A stretch of 46,303 bases of DNA from contig NZ_KI911329.1 in the NCBI RefSeq assembly GCF_000513955.1, forward strand, positions 49,510 to 95,812. The letters run 5' to 3'. Origin of the DNA: Pseudoxanthomonas suwonensis J47 (GTDB taxonomy: Bacteria > Pseudomonadota > Gammaproteobacteria > Xanthomonadales > Xanthomonadaceae). This document shows positions 7,967 to 16,378 of the stretch, one piece after another. Below the pieces are notes generated by a model. The model searched no databases, was not told the DNA's origin, and was given only the letters and a program-made list of their open reading frames with translations. The position numbers and the translations under genes are program-made. Positions within the stretch are counted from its first letter, which is position 1, and every line of letters begins with the position of its first letter.

Positions 7967-9604
7967 TCAGCGCCGCTGCATGTCCGGATCGCGGATGCCC
8001 TGGCGGCGCAGTTCGAGCACGGTGGGGGTGATCGCGGCGATGCGCGCGTCGACCCGCGAGCGGGTCACGTAGTCCAGGTCGCCGCGCTTCTTCAGCGTTT
8101 CCAGCTGGATCAGCGCCTGCTCCGGGCGGCCGTTGAGGAAGGCCGCCTCGGCGTAGGCCTCGGCCGCGCGGTGGGTGTCGCCGGCCAGTTCGCTGGCGCG
8201 GGCGAAGGTCTGCTGGAACACCGGGTCCTCGCCGGCGCGGGCCAGCATCGGCCGCAGCACTTCCTGGGCGCGGCGGCCGGCCTCGGCGCCGCCCTGTTCG
8301 ACCAGGGCATGGGCGTAGGTCAGCGCCACCGGGCGGCTGGACGGCAGCCGCTGCAGCAGTTCGTCGAAGCGGCGGTTGGCCTGGGCGGTGCGGCCGGCCC
8401 GCGATTCGGCCTGGCCCAGCGCCAGGGCCACCCACAGGCTGTCGGGATGGTCCTCCAGCAGCGCGGCCAGTTCCTGCGCGGCGGTGGCCGGCTCGCGCGC
8501 CATCCGCGCGATCGCCAGGCCGTAGCGCTGCGCATCGCTCAGGCCGGTGGGGCTGGCGCGGCGCAGCGCCTCGTACTCGCGGATCGCCGCGTCCGCGGTG
8601 TTGGCGGTCAGCGCACGCAGGCGCTCCTGGGCCCAGGCGAACTGCGCGCCCTGCATGCCGTCGGCCGGGTCCAGCGAATCGAAGCGGAAGCCGGCCGGCA
8701 GCAGGGGGTTGCCGATGCCCGGGGGCGCCTGGATGCGCGAGCGGTCGAGGCGTTCGACCCGTTCGCCGCCGCCTGGCACCGAGGTCACCGCGGTGACGGT
8801 ATTGCGCTTGAGCTGGTCGGCGCGCTGCCGCGCCTCGCTGATGCGGGTGGTGTTGACCGGGTGGGTGCGCAGGTAGTCCGGCACCGTGTAGCCGCCCTCG
8901 TTGCCGCGGGTGGCCTGGGCCATGCGCTCGAAGAAGCCGGCCATCGCGTCGACGTCGTAGCCGCTGCGCGAGAGGGTGCGGATGCCCAGGCGATCGGCCT
9001 CGGATTCGTTGGAGCGGGTGTAGTTGATCTGGTTCTGCTGGATCAGGCCCATGCCGCTGACGATCGCCGCCTGGGTGGCGTCGCCGGAGGAACTGCCACC
9101 GGCCGCCTGCGCGGCCACGATCGCCGCCAGCATGCCCAGCAGGATCGGGACCTGGTCGCGCTGGGCGCGCTCCACGCCGCGCAGCACGTGCTGCTGGGTG
9201 ACATGGGCGATCTCGTGCGAGAGCACCGCCGCCACCTCGTCCTCGCGCCGGGCGGTCAGGACCAGGCCGGCATTCATGCCGATGTAGCCGCCCAGGGTGG
9301 CGAAGGCGTTGATCTGCCGTTCCTTGAGCATGAACAGCGTGTACGGCTGTTCGGGACGGTCGCTGTTGGCGCCGAGGCGGTTGCCCAGCGACTGTAGCCA
9401 GTCGTCCAGCAGCGGGTCGTCGAGCAGGTAGCCGTAGTTGCGCAGCTCGCGCAGCATCATCGCGCCGTACTCGGCCTGCTTGGCCGGGGTCAGCAGTTCG
9501 CCGGCCGAGGAGCCGATGTCGGGCAGGCGCGGTTCCTCCTGCGCGGTCGTGCGCATCGGAGCCAGGCTCAGGGACAGGGCGGCGGCCAGCAGCAGGTAAC
9601 GCAA
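7967..9604 (-). CDS. bepA: BepA/YfgC-like M48 metalloprotease with TPR repeats
   Basis: A 545-residue periplasmic protein. The start is a TTG at 9604, chosen because it includes the signal peptide (MRYLLLAAALSLSLAP, cleavage near the following AQ); the next ATG would remove it. The M48 zinc-protease domain has the HEIAH motif at residues 130-134 and a downstream NESEADRLG glutamate ligand. Residues about 300-530 are helical repeats typical of the BepA TPR domain. BepA-type proteins degrade or assist assembly of outer-membrane proteins such as LptD. It precedes phoB by 79 bases on the same strand; the Pho-box promoter in that gap suggests phoB is largely independent of it. Confidence 0.9.
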   Translation of the reverse strand: MRYLLLAAALSLSLAPMRTTAQEEPRLPDIGSSAGELLTPAKQAEYGAMMLRELRNYGYLLDDPLLDDWLQSLGNRLGANSDRPEQPYTLFMLKERQINAFATLGGYIGMNAGLVLTARREDEVAAVLSHEIAHVTQQHVLRGVERAQRDQVPILLGMLAAIVAAQAAGGSSSGDATQAAIVSGMGLIQQNQINYTRSNESEADRLGIRTLSRSGYDVDAMAGFFERMAQATRGNEGGYTVPDYLRTHPVNTTRISEARQRADQLKRNTVTAVTSVPGGGERVERLDRSRIQAPPGIGNPLLPAGFRFDSLDPADGMQGAQFAWAQERLRALTANTADAAIREYEALRRASPTGLSDAQRYGLAIARMAREPATAAQELAALLEDHPDSLWVALALGQAESRAGRTAQANRRFDELLQRLPSSRPVALTYAHALVEQGGAEAGRRAQEVLRPMLARAGEDPVFQQTFARASELAGDTHRAAEAYAEAAFLNGRPEQALIQLETLKKRGDLDYVTRSRVDARIAAITPTVLELRRQGIRDPDMQRR

Positions 9605-9756
9605 GGCAGGGTCTCCGGGGTCTCGGGCAGGATGCGGGCGGGGCGGGCGGCACGGGTGAATCGGCGGTTAATCCGCTGTGTTCCATCCGTGCAGGCTGCG
9701 CCGGGCACGGCCGCTACCATATCCGGATAGACCCCATCTTTCCCACGGAGTTTCCC

Positions 9757-10038
9757 GTGTCCGTTCCCCAGATCACCATCTACTCCACCGCCATCTGCCC
9801 GTACTGCGTGGCGGCCAAGAACTTCCTCAAGAGCCAGGGCCGCGAATGGACCGAGGTCCGCGTCGACCTGGACCCGGCCGAGCGCGAGAAGATGGTGAAC
9901 CTGGCGCGCCGGACCAGCGTGCCGCAGATCTTCGTCGGCGACGTCCATGTCGGCGGCTACGACGACATGATGGCCATGCACCGCGCCGGCAAGCTGCTGC
10001 CGCTGCTGGACGGCCAGGCCCCGGAGGCCTCGGCGTGA
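9757..10038 (+). CDS. grxC: glutaredoxin 3-type glutaredoxin
   Basis: A 93-residue class I glutaredoxin that reduces disulfides with glutathione. The dithiol active site CPYC is at residues 14-17, followed by the cis-proline region (TSVPQIF) and the glutathione-binding GGYDDM motif. Length matches GrxC (about 83-90). It uses the ATG at 9757. Its stop codon overlaps the GTG start of the next gene (GTGA), so the two are probably translated together. Confidence 0.95.
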   Translation: MSVPQITIYSTAICPYCVAAKNFLKSQGREWTEVRVDLDPAEREKMVNLARRTSVPQIFVGDVHVGGYDDMMAMHRAGKLLPLLDGQAPEASA

Positions 10039-10436
10039 GCGGCGGCGAGGGGCAGGGCGGCGACGACCGGGTCCGCCAGTTCACCGAGTTCCGCCAGCGC
10101 ATGAACCAGCGCATCCTGGCCGAACCGAACCAGGTCGTGCGCCGCTTCTTCGCCCTGGACACCCAGACCTACCAGGCCGGCGCCCTGGACGTGAAGACCA
10201 AGGAACTGCTGGGCCTGGTCGCGTCGCTGGTCCTGCGCTGCGACGACTGCATCAGCTACCACGTGGCCCAGTGCCGCGAGGCCGGGGTCGATCGCGACGA
10301 GTTCTTCGAGGCCTTCTCGGTCGGCCTGGTGGTCGGCGGCTCGATCGTGATCCCGCACCTGCGCCGGGCCGTGGACTTCCTCGACCAGCTCGAGGGCGGG
10401 GCGGAGACCGCGCCCCCGCTCCACGACCACGGCTGA
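10035..10436 (+). CDS. carboxymuconolactone decarboxylase / AhpD-like protein
   Basis: A 133-residue protein with a GTG start overlapping the grxC stop. The CMD-family redox site CDDC (Cys69, Cys72) with His76 (CxxCISYH) is intact, pointing to an AhpD-like thiol oxidoreductase or peroxidase rather than a true carboxymuconolactone decarboxylase. The glutaredoxin partner supports a thiol-redox role. Translation from the upstream frame is not supported because that part is antiparallel to grxC. The physiological substrate cannot be told from sequence. Confidence 0.85.
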   Translation: MSGGEGQGGDDRVRQFTEFRQRMNQRILAEPNQVVRRFFALDTQTYQAGALDVKTKELLGLVASLVLRCDDCISYHVAQCREAGVDRDEFFEAFSVGLVVGGSIVIPHLRRAVDFLDQLEGGAETAPPLHDHG

Positions 10437-10597
10437 AGCCTGGCAAGGCCCACCGGCAGGCGGGCCTCCGGCGCGCCCCTCCAAAGGTCGAGGTGGGTCG
10501 TTCAGCGCGGATCGGGCATAATTTCACACCCAACTTTCCCCTTCCGCGCCGTGTCCGGCCCCCCGGACCCGTGCGCCTGTTCCGGAACTCACACCAA

Positions 10598-11602
10598 ATG
10601 ACCCAGAAAATCACGGTCATCCGCGGCGACGGCATCGGCCCGGAGATCATGGACGCCACCCTGCACGTGCTCGACCGCCTCGGCGCCGGGCTGGAATACG
10701 AATTCGCCGACGCCGGCGTGGTGGCCCTGGAGAAGCACGGCGACCTGATGCCGAAGGAGACCCTGGACTCCATCGCCCGCAACAAGGTCGCCCTGAAGAG
10801 CCCGCTGACCACCCCGGTCGGCGGCGGCTTCACCTCGATCAACGTCAGCCTGCGACGCCACTTCGACCTGTACGCGAACGTGCGCCCGGCCATCTCGTTC
10901 CCGAACACCCGGTCGCGGTACGAGAACATCGACATGATCACCGTGCGCGAGAACACCGAAGGCGCCTACCTGGCCGAGGGCCAGGAAGTGTCGGCCGACG
11001 GCGAGACCGCGTTCTCCGGCACCCGCGTCACCCGCAAGGGCTCCGAGCGCATCGTGCGCTACGCCTTCGAGCTGGCGAAGAACACCGGCCGCAAGAAGGT
11101 CACCGCGGTGCACAAGGCCAACATCATCAAGTCGACCTCGGGCCTGTTCCTGAAGGTCGCGCGCGAAGTGGCCGCGCAGTACCCGGAGATCGAGTTCCAG
11201 GAAATGATCGTCGACAACGCCTGCATGCAGCTGGTGATGCGTCCGGAGCAGTTCGACGTGCTGGTCACCACCAACCTGTTCGGCGACATCATCTCCGACC
11301 TCTGCGCCGGCCTGGTCGGCGGCCTGGGCCTGGCCCCGGGCGCCAACATCGGCGAGAACGCGGCGATTTTCGAGGCCGTGCACGGCACTGCGCCGGACAT
11401 CGCCGGCAAAGGCATCGCCAATCCCTGCGCGCTGCTGCTGGCGGCCGCGCAGATGCTCGACCACATCGGCCAGGGCGCCAACGCCGAGCGCCTGCGCAAG
11501 GCGATCGTGGCCACGCTGGAGGCCAAGGACTCGCTGACCGGCGACCTCGGCGGCACCGGCACCACCATGGGCTTCGCCCAGGCCATCGCCAGCCGCCTCT
11601 GA
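10598..11602 (+). CDS. icd: NAD-type isocitrate dehydrogenase
   Basis: A 334-residue enzyme of the isocitrate/isopropylmalate dehydrogenase family. It starts at the ATG at 10598 with the conserved GDGIGPEIM segment. The substrate block SPLTTPVGGGFTSINVSLR, the ENTEGAYL loop, the catalytic HKANIIKST lysine and the metal-binding VDNACMQL aspartates are all visible. The short length and the sequence HGTAPDIAGKGIANP match the NAD-dependent bacterial class found in Xanthomonadaceae, not the 416-residue NADP Icd of enterics. It converts isocitrate to 2-oxoglutarate in the TCA cycle. The NAD preference is inferred from family resemblance. Confidence 0.92.
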   Translation: MTQKITVIRGDGIGPEIMDATLHVLDRLGAGLEYEFADAGVVALEKHGDLMPKETLDSIARNKVALKSPLTTPVGGGFTSINVSLRRHFDLYANVRPAISFPNTRSRYENIDMITVRENTEGAYLAEGQEVSADGETAFSGTRVTRKGSERIVRYAFELAKNTGRKKVTAVHKANIIKSTSGLFLKVAREVAAQYPEIEFQEMIVDNACMQLVMRPEQFDVLVTTNLFGDIISDLCAGLVGGLGLAPGANIGENAAIFEAVHGTAPDIAGKGIANPCALLLAAAQMLDHIGQGANAERLRKAIVATLEAKDSLTGDLGGTGTTMGFAQAIASRL

Positions 11603-11651
11603 GGCGGGTACCGGGCCGCCCGCCACGGGCCGGCCCCCAGGCGACGACACG

Positions 11652-11680
11652 AACGGGACGCACAGCGTCCCGTTTTTGTT
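11652..11680 (+). terminator. intrinsic terminator of icd
   Basis: Perfect 9-base-pair stem (11652-11660 with 11666-11674), loop CACAG, and a run of five T from 11673, located 50 bases after the icd stop. Confidence 0.85.
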
Positions 11681-11763
11681 GCGCGCTGTGCCAGCCGTGG
11701 CCCTTGGCCGGGGGCGGGTGGCACGCAAGAATCGGCGCCTTCTCCCTCGTGCCGCTCCCGCCC

Positions 11764-13083
11764 ATGTCCGTCCGCCCCAGCGCCGTGGCGCTGACCCCGC
11801 TGCTCGTGTTCCTGGCGCTGTTCTTCGGCGCCGGCCTGTACTACACCGCGCAGGGCGAGCCGATGGGCTTCTACCAGCTGCGCGCGCCGGTGGCGATCCT
11901 GCCGGCGCTGGCCCTGGGCCTGTGGCTGGCGCGGCGCCGCGGGGTGCCGCCGCAGGCGACGCTGCTGTCCGGCATGGGCGAAAGCAACGTCATGCTGATG
12001 TGCCTGATCTTCCTGCTCGCCGGGGCCTTCGCCATGGTGTCCAAGGGCGTGGGCGCGGTGGACGCGGTGGTCGCGCTGGGCCTGGGCGCGCTGCCGCCGG
12101 CGCTGATCCTGCCGGGACTGTTCCTGGTCGCCTCGTTCGTCTCGCTGTCGATCGGCACCTCGATGGGCACGGTCGCGGCGGTGGTGCCGATCGCGCTGGG
12201 CGTGGCCGACGCCGCCGGCCTGGACCGGGTGCTGGTGACCGGCGCGGTGCTGGGCGGGGCGATGTTCGGGGACAACCTGTCGATCATCTCCGACACCACC
12301 ATCGCCGCCACGCGCAGCCAGGGCGCGGAGATGCGCGACAAGTTCCGCGAGAACCTCAGGATCGCCGCCCCGGCCGCGCTGGTGACGGTGCTGCTGCTGG
12401 CGACGATGGGCGAGAGCTCGCCGGTGCCCCCGTCCGAGAGCACCGCCTCGCCGTGGCTGGTGCTGCCGTACCTGCTCGTGCTGGTGCTGGCGGTCGCCGG
12501 TATCGACGTGGTGCTGGTGCTGGGCATCGGCATCGTCGCCGCCGGCCTGGCCGGACTAGGCCTGGCGCCGGAATACGGGCCGGTCGACTTCGTCGGCGAC
12601 ATCTACGCCGGTTTCGAGAGCATGGTCGAGATCACCCTGTTGTCGATCCTCATTGGCGGCCTGGCCGCACTGATCAAGGCCACCGGCGGACTGGACTGGC
12701 TGGCCGGCGTCATCGCCCGGTTCGCGCGCGGCCATACCGGGCGCCGTTCCGGCGAGCTGAGCATCGCCGCGCTGGCCGCCGGCACCGATGCGCTGACCGC
12801 CAACAACACCGTGGCGATCCTGGTCAGCGGCAGCCTGGCGCGCGACATCGCCCAGCGCCACGGGATCAGCCCGCGACGCGCGGCCAGCGTGCTCGACATC
12901 TTCGCCTGCGTCCTGCAGGGCGTGCTGCCCTACGGCGCGCAGGTGCTGCTGGCCGCCTCGCTGGGCGCGCTGTCGCCGCTGGCGCTGGCCGGCAGCGTGC
13001 ACTACTGCTGGCTGCTGGCGCTGTCGGCGTTGGGTTTCATGCTGTGGCCGCGGCGCAAGGCCGCCGCGACGCAAGCCGGCTGA
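11764..13083 (+). CDS. NhaC-family Na+/H+ antiporter-like membrane protein
   Basis: A 439-residue polytopic inner-membrane protein with about eleven hydrophobic segments. The conserved block GGAMFGDNLSIISDTTIAAT and the second half's AALAAGTDALTANNTVAILV are characteristic of the NhaC family (Na+/H+ antiporters that also include some amino-acid exchangers). The ATG at 11764 was chosen because the first transmembrane helix starts 11 residues later. It stands alone between the icd terminator and a convergent gene. Ion specificity cannot be assigned from sequence. Confidence 0.85.
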   Translation: MSVRPSAVALTPLLVFLALFFGAGLYYTAQGEPMGFYQLRAPVAILPALALGLWLARRRGVPPQATLLSGMGESNVMLMCLIFLLAGAFAMVSKGVGAVDAVVALGLGALPPALILPGLFLVASFVSLSIGTSMGTVAAVVPIALGVADAAGLDRVLVTGAVLGGAMFGDNLSIISDTTIAATRSQGAEMRDKFRENLRIAAPAALVTVLLLATMGESSPVPPSESTASPWLVLPYLLVLVLAVAGIDVVLVLGIGIVAAGLAGLGLAPEYGPVDFVGDIYAGFESMVEITLLSILIGGLAALIKATGGLDWLAGVIARFARGHTGRRSGELSIAALAAGTDALTANNTVAILVSGSLARDIAQRHGISPRRAASVLDIFACVLQGVLPYGAQVLLAASLGALSPLALAGSVHYCWLLALSALGFMLWPRRKAAATQAG

Positions 13084-13112
13084 GAGGCCGGCTGAGCAGG
13101 CCGGCGGTCGCG

Positions 13113-13145
13113 CAAAAGAAAACGGGGTGCCAGGGGCGCCCCGTT
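13113..13145 (-). terminator. terminator between convergent nhaC-like and bax-like genes
   Basis: An 11-base-pair stem (13121-13131 with 13135-13145, one G-T pair, loop AGG). On the minus strand it is followed by a T-rich tract (GTTTTCTTTTG), so it mainly serves the Bax-inhibitor-like gene; on the plus strand the T-run is weaker. Confidence 0.75.
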
Positions 13146-13168
13146 CCGTTTCCGCCGGGTGGTGGCGG

Positions 13169-13927
13169 TCAGCGCGACTGCAGCTTCGACAGCAGGCGCA
13201 GGAACTCCAGGTACAGCCACACCAGGGTGACCATCAGCCCGAACGCGCCGTACCACTCCATGTACTTCGGCGCGCCGCGCTCGACGCCGGTCTCGATGAA
13301 GTCGAAGTCCAGCACCAGGTTCAGCGCCGCGATCACCACCACGAACAGGCTGAAGCCGATGCCGACGATTCCCGACTCGTGGATCATCGGGATCTGGATG
13401 CCGAAGAAGCCCAGCACGATGGTGGCCAGGTAGACCAGGAAGATGCCGCCGGTGGCCGCGACCACGCCGAGCTTGAAGTTCTCGGTGGCCTTGATCAGGC
13501 CGCTGCGGTAGGCGAACAACATCGCGAACAGGGTGCCGAAGGTCAGCAGCACCGCCTGCATGACGATGCCGTTGAAGCGGGCGTCGAACATCGCCGAGAT
13601 CGCGCCGAGGAAGACGCCTTCGGCGATCGCGTACAGCGGCGCGGTCACCGGCGACCAGGCCTGCTTGAAGATGGTGACCATTGCCAGCACGAAGCCGGTG
13701 AGCGCACCGCCCCACACGTACATGCCGATGGCCGGGTTCACCGCGCCGTCCGCGCCGAACGCCTGCGACCACGACCAGGCGCCGGTGATCACCGCCAGCA
13801 GGAGCAGGATGCCGGTGCGGTTGACCGTGCCGTTGAGGGTCATGGTGCCGGCATCGCGCGACACCACCGTGCCGCTGCCGAGGTCGAGGAAGGTGGATTC
13901 CTGGAAGGCGGGATTGCCGCTGCGCAT
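13169..13927 (-). CDS. Bax inhibitor-1/YccA family membrane protein
   Basis: A 252-residue inner-membrane protein with seven hydrophobic segments after a 30-residue soluble start (MRSGNPAFQES, shared by actinobacterial and xanthomonad members). The last transmembrane stretch and the DFDFIETGVERGAPKYMEWYGAFGL block are typical of the Bax1-I family, which contains the pH-sensitive calcium channel YetJ and the FtsH-linked YccA. The N-terminal motif places it in the longer YetJ/Bax1-I_1 group. The function in this organism is not known. It is monocistronic, ending at a terminator shared with the convergent antiporter gene. Confidence 0.9.
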   Translation of the reverse strand: MRSGNPAFQESTFLDLGSGTVVSRDAGTMTLNGTVNRTGILLLLAVITGAWSWSQAFGADGAVNPAIGMYVWGGALTGFVLAMVTIFKQAWSPVTAPLYAIAEGVFLGAISAMFDARFNGIVMQAVLLTFGTLFAMLFAYRSGLIKATENFKLGVVAATGGIFLVYLATIVLGFFGIQIPMIHESGIVGIGFSLFVVVIAALNLVLDFDFIETGVERGAPKYMEWYGAFGLMVTLVWLYLEFLRLLSKLQSR

Positions 13928-14080
13928 GGCGCGTGCTCCGTCTGGCTGGGTGATGCGGCCAAGGATACACGGGGGAGGGTGGGGGCGACGTGGGGCGCCA
14001 ATAGCGGGAGCGTCGTCCTTCCCGGGCGCAACTCGCGAACGCTCGCTAGACGGCGTGTGCGCTTCGACTCATTCCCGGGT

Positions 14081-14165
14081 TGGTGCGAAAGGAGGGACTC
14101 GAACCCTCACGGGGTTACCCGCTGGAACCTAAATCCAGTGCGTCTACCAATTCCGCCACTTTCGC
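14081..14165 (-). tRNA. tRNA-Leu (anticodon TAG)
   Basis: The minus strand folds as a class II tRNA: acceptor GCGAAAG with CTTTCGC, discriminator A and encoded CCA (14081-14083). The anticodon loop TTTAGGT gives TAG, and there is a long variable arm. It lies after the terminator of the upstream tRNA group and has its own -10. Confidence 0.96.
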
Positions 14166-14176
14166 AGGTCGCCGGC

Positions 14177-14205
14177 ATTGTAGCGGCGCGGCGGGGCAGT
14201 GCGAT
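14177..14205 (-). promoter_or_regulatory. probable promoter of tRNA-Leu
   Basis: A TACAAT -10 (14177-14182, minus strand) lies 11 bases before the tRNA 5' end. The -35 position (14200-14205, ATCGCA) matches the consensus poorly at 3 of 6. Confidence 0.55.
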
Positions 14206-14215
14206 GCCGCCGCCG

Positions 14216-14250
14216 GAAAAAGAAAACGCCCGGGCTGGCCGGGCGTTTTC
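14216..14250 (-). terminator. intrinsic terminator after tRNA-Lys
   Basis: A perfect 12-base-pair stem (14222-14233 with 14239-14250, 5-base loop). On the minus strand it is followed by a T-rich tail (TTTTCTTTTT). It ends the Pro-Arg-His-Lys tRNA transcript before tRNA-Leu. Confidence 0.85.
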
Positions 14251-14257
14251 TTCGGTC

Positions 14258-14333
14258 TGGTGGGCCGTCAAGGATTCGAACCTTGGACCTACTGATTAAG
14301 AGTCAGCTGCTCTACCAACTGAGCTAACGGCCC
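14258..14333 (-). tRNA. tRNA-Lys (anticodon CTT)
   Basis: Acceptor GGGCCGT pairs with ACGGCCC, with discriminator A and encoded CCA at 14258-14260. The anticodon loop CTCTTAA reads CTT. It is the last gene of the tRNA group starting at tRNA-Pro. Confidence 0.97.
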
Positions 14334-14424
14334 CGAGAAACTCGGTGTGGAACCGAGTTGCACATTCTAGCGGATTTCGCTGTCCTGGCAACTCCCCTCG
14401 GCAACTTTCGTCGCTTCGGAATGG

Positions 14425-14502
14425 TGGGGTGGCTGATGGGATTCGAACCCACGACCACTGGAATCACAATCCAGTACTCTAACCAACTGAGCTACAGCCA
14501 CC
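14425..14502 (-). tRNA. tRNA-His (anticodon GTG)
   Basis: Acceptor GTGGCTG pairs with CAGCCAC. The extra 5' G typical of tRNA-His (position 14502) faces discriminator C, and CCA is encoded. The anticodon loop TTGTGAT reads GTG. Confidence 0.97.
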
Positions 14503-14532
14503 ACTGAAAACTGCATTGCCCGGCGCCCGATC

Positions 14533-14609
14533 TGGCGCGCCCGGCAGGAATCGAACCTGCAACCGCCGGCTTAGAAGGCCGGTGCTCTATCCGGTTGAGC
14601 TACGGGCGC
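14533..14609 (-). tRNA. tRNA-Arg (anticodon TCT)
   Basis: Acceptor GCGCCCG pairs with CGGGCGC, with discriminator G and encoded CCA. The anticodon loop CTTCTAA reads TCT, decoding AGA/AGG. Confidence 0.97.
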
Positions 14610-14647
14610 ACAACTCGGTGAGGCATCGACCCGCCCCGGTGGCGGAA

Positions 14648-14724
14648 TGGTCGGGGTAGAGGGATTCGAACCCCCGACATCCTGCTCCCAAAGCAGGCGC
14701 GCTACCAGACTGCGCTATACCCCG
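14648..14724 (-). tRNA. tRNA-Pro (anticodon TGG)
   Basis: Acceptor CGGGGTA pairs with TACCCCG, with discriminator A and encoded CCA. The anticodon loop TTTGGGA reads TGG. It is the first gene of the minus-strand tRNA group, about 80 bases after the predicted transcription start. Confidence 0.97.
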
Positions 14725-14811
14725 GTGTGCTGGGTTCGACGGTCCGGCAGACCTCGCTCCGGCCCGCCGGGCCCGGCTCCCTGGAGCCCGAAGGCGCCCG
14801 GAAGGTCGGCT

Positions 14812-14840
14812 ATTGTTCGTGAACGCCGCGGGGGTGTCAA
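14812..14840 (-). promoter_or_regulatory. sigma70 promoter of the Pro-Arg-His-Lys tRNA group
   Basis: On the minus strand a perfect -35 TTGACA (14835-14840) is followed after exactly 17 bases by AACAAT (14812-14817, 4 of 6 to TATAAT) and a G/C-rich discriminator, which would fit a stringently controlled stable-RNA promoter. Confidence 0.7.
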
Positions 14841-14985
14841 TGGCATCTTTTCGCGGACTGGCGCACGTGCCGCGGATGGGTGAAACTAGCGCGTTCCGCC
14901 GGGCCGGCTGGAAAGCCGGTCCCAAGCCCTTAACCCAACGTCGATTTCCGCCGTGGCAGGAGCCGCGGCTGCAGGAGCCAGACAC

Positions 14986-16281
14986 ATGCAAGTTTCCGTC
15001 GAATCCACCGGCAACCTCGAACGCCGCATGAACTTCAGCCTGCCGGCGGAGCAGGTGGAGTCCAGCGTGAGCGGCCGCCTGCGCGAGATCGCGCGCACCG
15101 CCCGCATCAAGGGTTTCCGCCCGGGCAAGGTCCCGCCGAAGGTGATCGAGCAGCGCTTCGGCGAGCAGGTCAAGGCCGAGGTCCTCGGCGGCCTGGTGCG
15201 CCAGACCTTCGATTCGGCCATCCGCGAGCACGACCTGCGCGTGGCCGGCAGTCCGCGCATCGACCGCGCCGGCGACAGCGAACTGGAATTCATCGCCACC
15301 TTCGAGGTGGTGCCGGACTTCGGCGACATCGACGTGACCAAGCTGCAGGTGACCCGCCACACCGCCGAGGTCACCGACGCCGACATCGACCAGATGATCG
15401 AGAACCTGCGCCTGCAGCGCCGCACCTTCAACCCGGTCACCCGCGCGGCGAAGGAAGGCGACCTGGTCGCCGGCTCGCTGTGGACCCGGCTGGGCGACTT
15501 CCGCCAGCCGGCCGAGGGCGCCGAGCAGTTCAGCACCCTGATCGGTTCGGGCCAGCTGCTGCCGGCGGTGGAGAACGCGCTGGCCGGCCTGGAGCAGGGC
15601 GTCGAGGCCGTCCTCGACGTGGCCTTCCCGGAGAACTGGCGCCAGGCCGAGCTGGCCGGCAAGACCGCCCAGGTCCACGTGACCCTGTCGCGCATCGCCG
15701 AGCAGGTGCTGCCCGAGGTCGACGCCGCGTTCATCAAGAGCTTCGGCGTGAAGAGCGGCGAGATGGACAAGTTTCGCGAGGACATCCGCACCAACCTCGA
15801 GCGCGAGCTCAAGGGCGCGCTGATGAACCGCCTGCGCCGCGAAGTGGGCGAGCAGCTGGTCAACACCTGGGCCCACGTGGAGCTGCCGCCGCGCCTGGTC
15901 GAAGCCGAGGCCCGCGCCATGCTGGCCCAGCAGGTCGAGCAGATCCGTCGCAGCGGCCGCGACCCGGGCCAGCCGCCGGCCGACGCCCACGAGCAGTTCC
16001 TGGAGCCGGCGCGCAAGCGCGTGCTGGCCGGCCTGCTGGTCGGCGAGGTCGCCCGCCGCCACGAGCTGCGCCTGGACCCGAAGCGCGTGAACGAAACCCT
16101 GCGCCTGATCGCCTCGACCTACGAGGAGCCGGAACAGGTCATTGAGATGTACCGCAACGACCCCCAGTTGATGCAGGGACTGCAGGCCCGGGTGATGGAA
16201 GAGCAGGTGATCGACTGGATCTCCGAGCGCGCCCAGCACACCGAGGTGGCGCTGTCGTTCCAGGAAGCCATCCGGGGATGA
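14986..16281 (+). CDS. tig: trigger factor, ribosome-associated chaperone and prolyl isomerase
   Basis: A 431-residue trigger factor, the same size as the E. coli protein. The ribosome-binding signature GFRPGKVP is at residues 43-50, followed by an FKBP-like prolyl isomerase domain at about 155-240 and a helical C-terminal cradle ending in LSFQEAIRG. The ATG at 14986 ([15 protein letters not shown]) fits the family start; the frame is open upstream without homology. It is first in the tig-clpP-clpX-lon series and assists nascent chains at the ribosome exit. Confidence 0.97.
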   Translation: MQVSVESTGNLERRMNFSLPAEQVESSVSGRLREIARTARIKGFRPGKVPPKVIEQRFGEQVKAEVLGGLVRQTFDSAIREHDLRVAGSPRIDRAGDSELEFIATFEVVPDFGDIDVTKLQVTRHTAEVTDADIDQMIENLRLQRRTFNPVTRAAKEGDLVAGSLWTRLGDFRQPAEGAEQFSTLIGSGQLLPAVENALAGLEQGVEAVLDVAFPENWRQAELAGKTAQVHVTLSRIAEQVLPEVDAAFIKSFGVKSGEMDKFREDIRTNLERELKGALMNRLRREVGEQLVNTWAHVELPPRLVEAEARAMLAQQVEQIRRSGRDPGQPPADAHEQFLEPARKRVLAGLLVGEVARRHELRLDPKRVNETLRLIASTYEEPEQVIEMYRNDPQLMQGLQARVMEEQVIDWISERAQHTEVALSFQEAIRG

Positions 16282-16326
16282 CGGCCGGCGGGTGCGGCGC
16301 CTTCGCCGCCCCCGCTATGCTGTCCC

Positions 16327-16350
16327 GGGGCGCCGGATGGCCGGCGCCCC
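16327..16350 (+). repeat. tig-clpP intergenic hairpin
   Basis: Perfect 10-base-pair G/C stem (16327-16336 with 16341-16350, loop ATGG), 46 bases after tig. There is no T-tract, so it may attenuate, stabilise or process the message rather than terminate it. Confidence 0.55.
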
Positions 16351-16359
16351 AACCCCAGC

Positions 16360-16378
16360 CAGGAGCCCCATGAAATGA
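16360..16378 (+). promoter_or_regulatory. clpP ribosome site with a two-codon ORF
   Basis: The Shine-Dalgarno CAGGAG (16360-16365) lies 4 bases before an ATG (16370) that opens ATG-AAA-TGA, and 9 bases before the clpP ATG (16375). The tiny frame's TGA overlaps the clpP start as ATGA. The ribosome site could serve either start. Confidence 0.45.

Noticed and set aside
14587-16239. 550-codon minus-strand frame
   Set aside because: Antisense to trigger factor and running through tRNA genes; not a gene.
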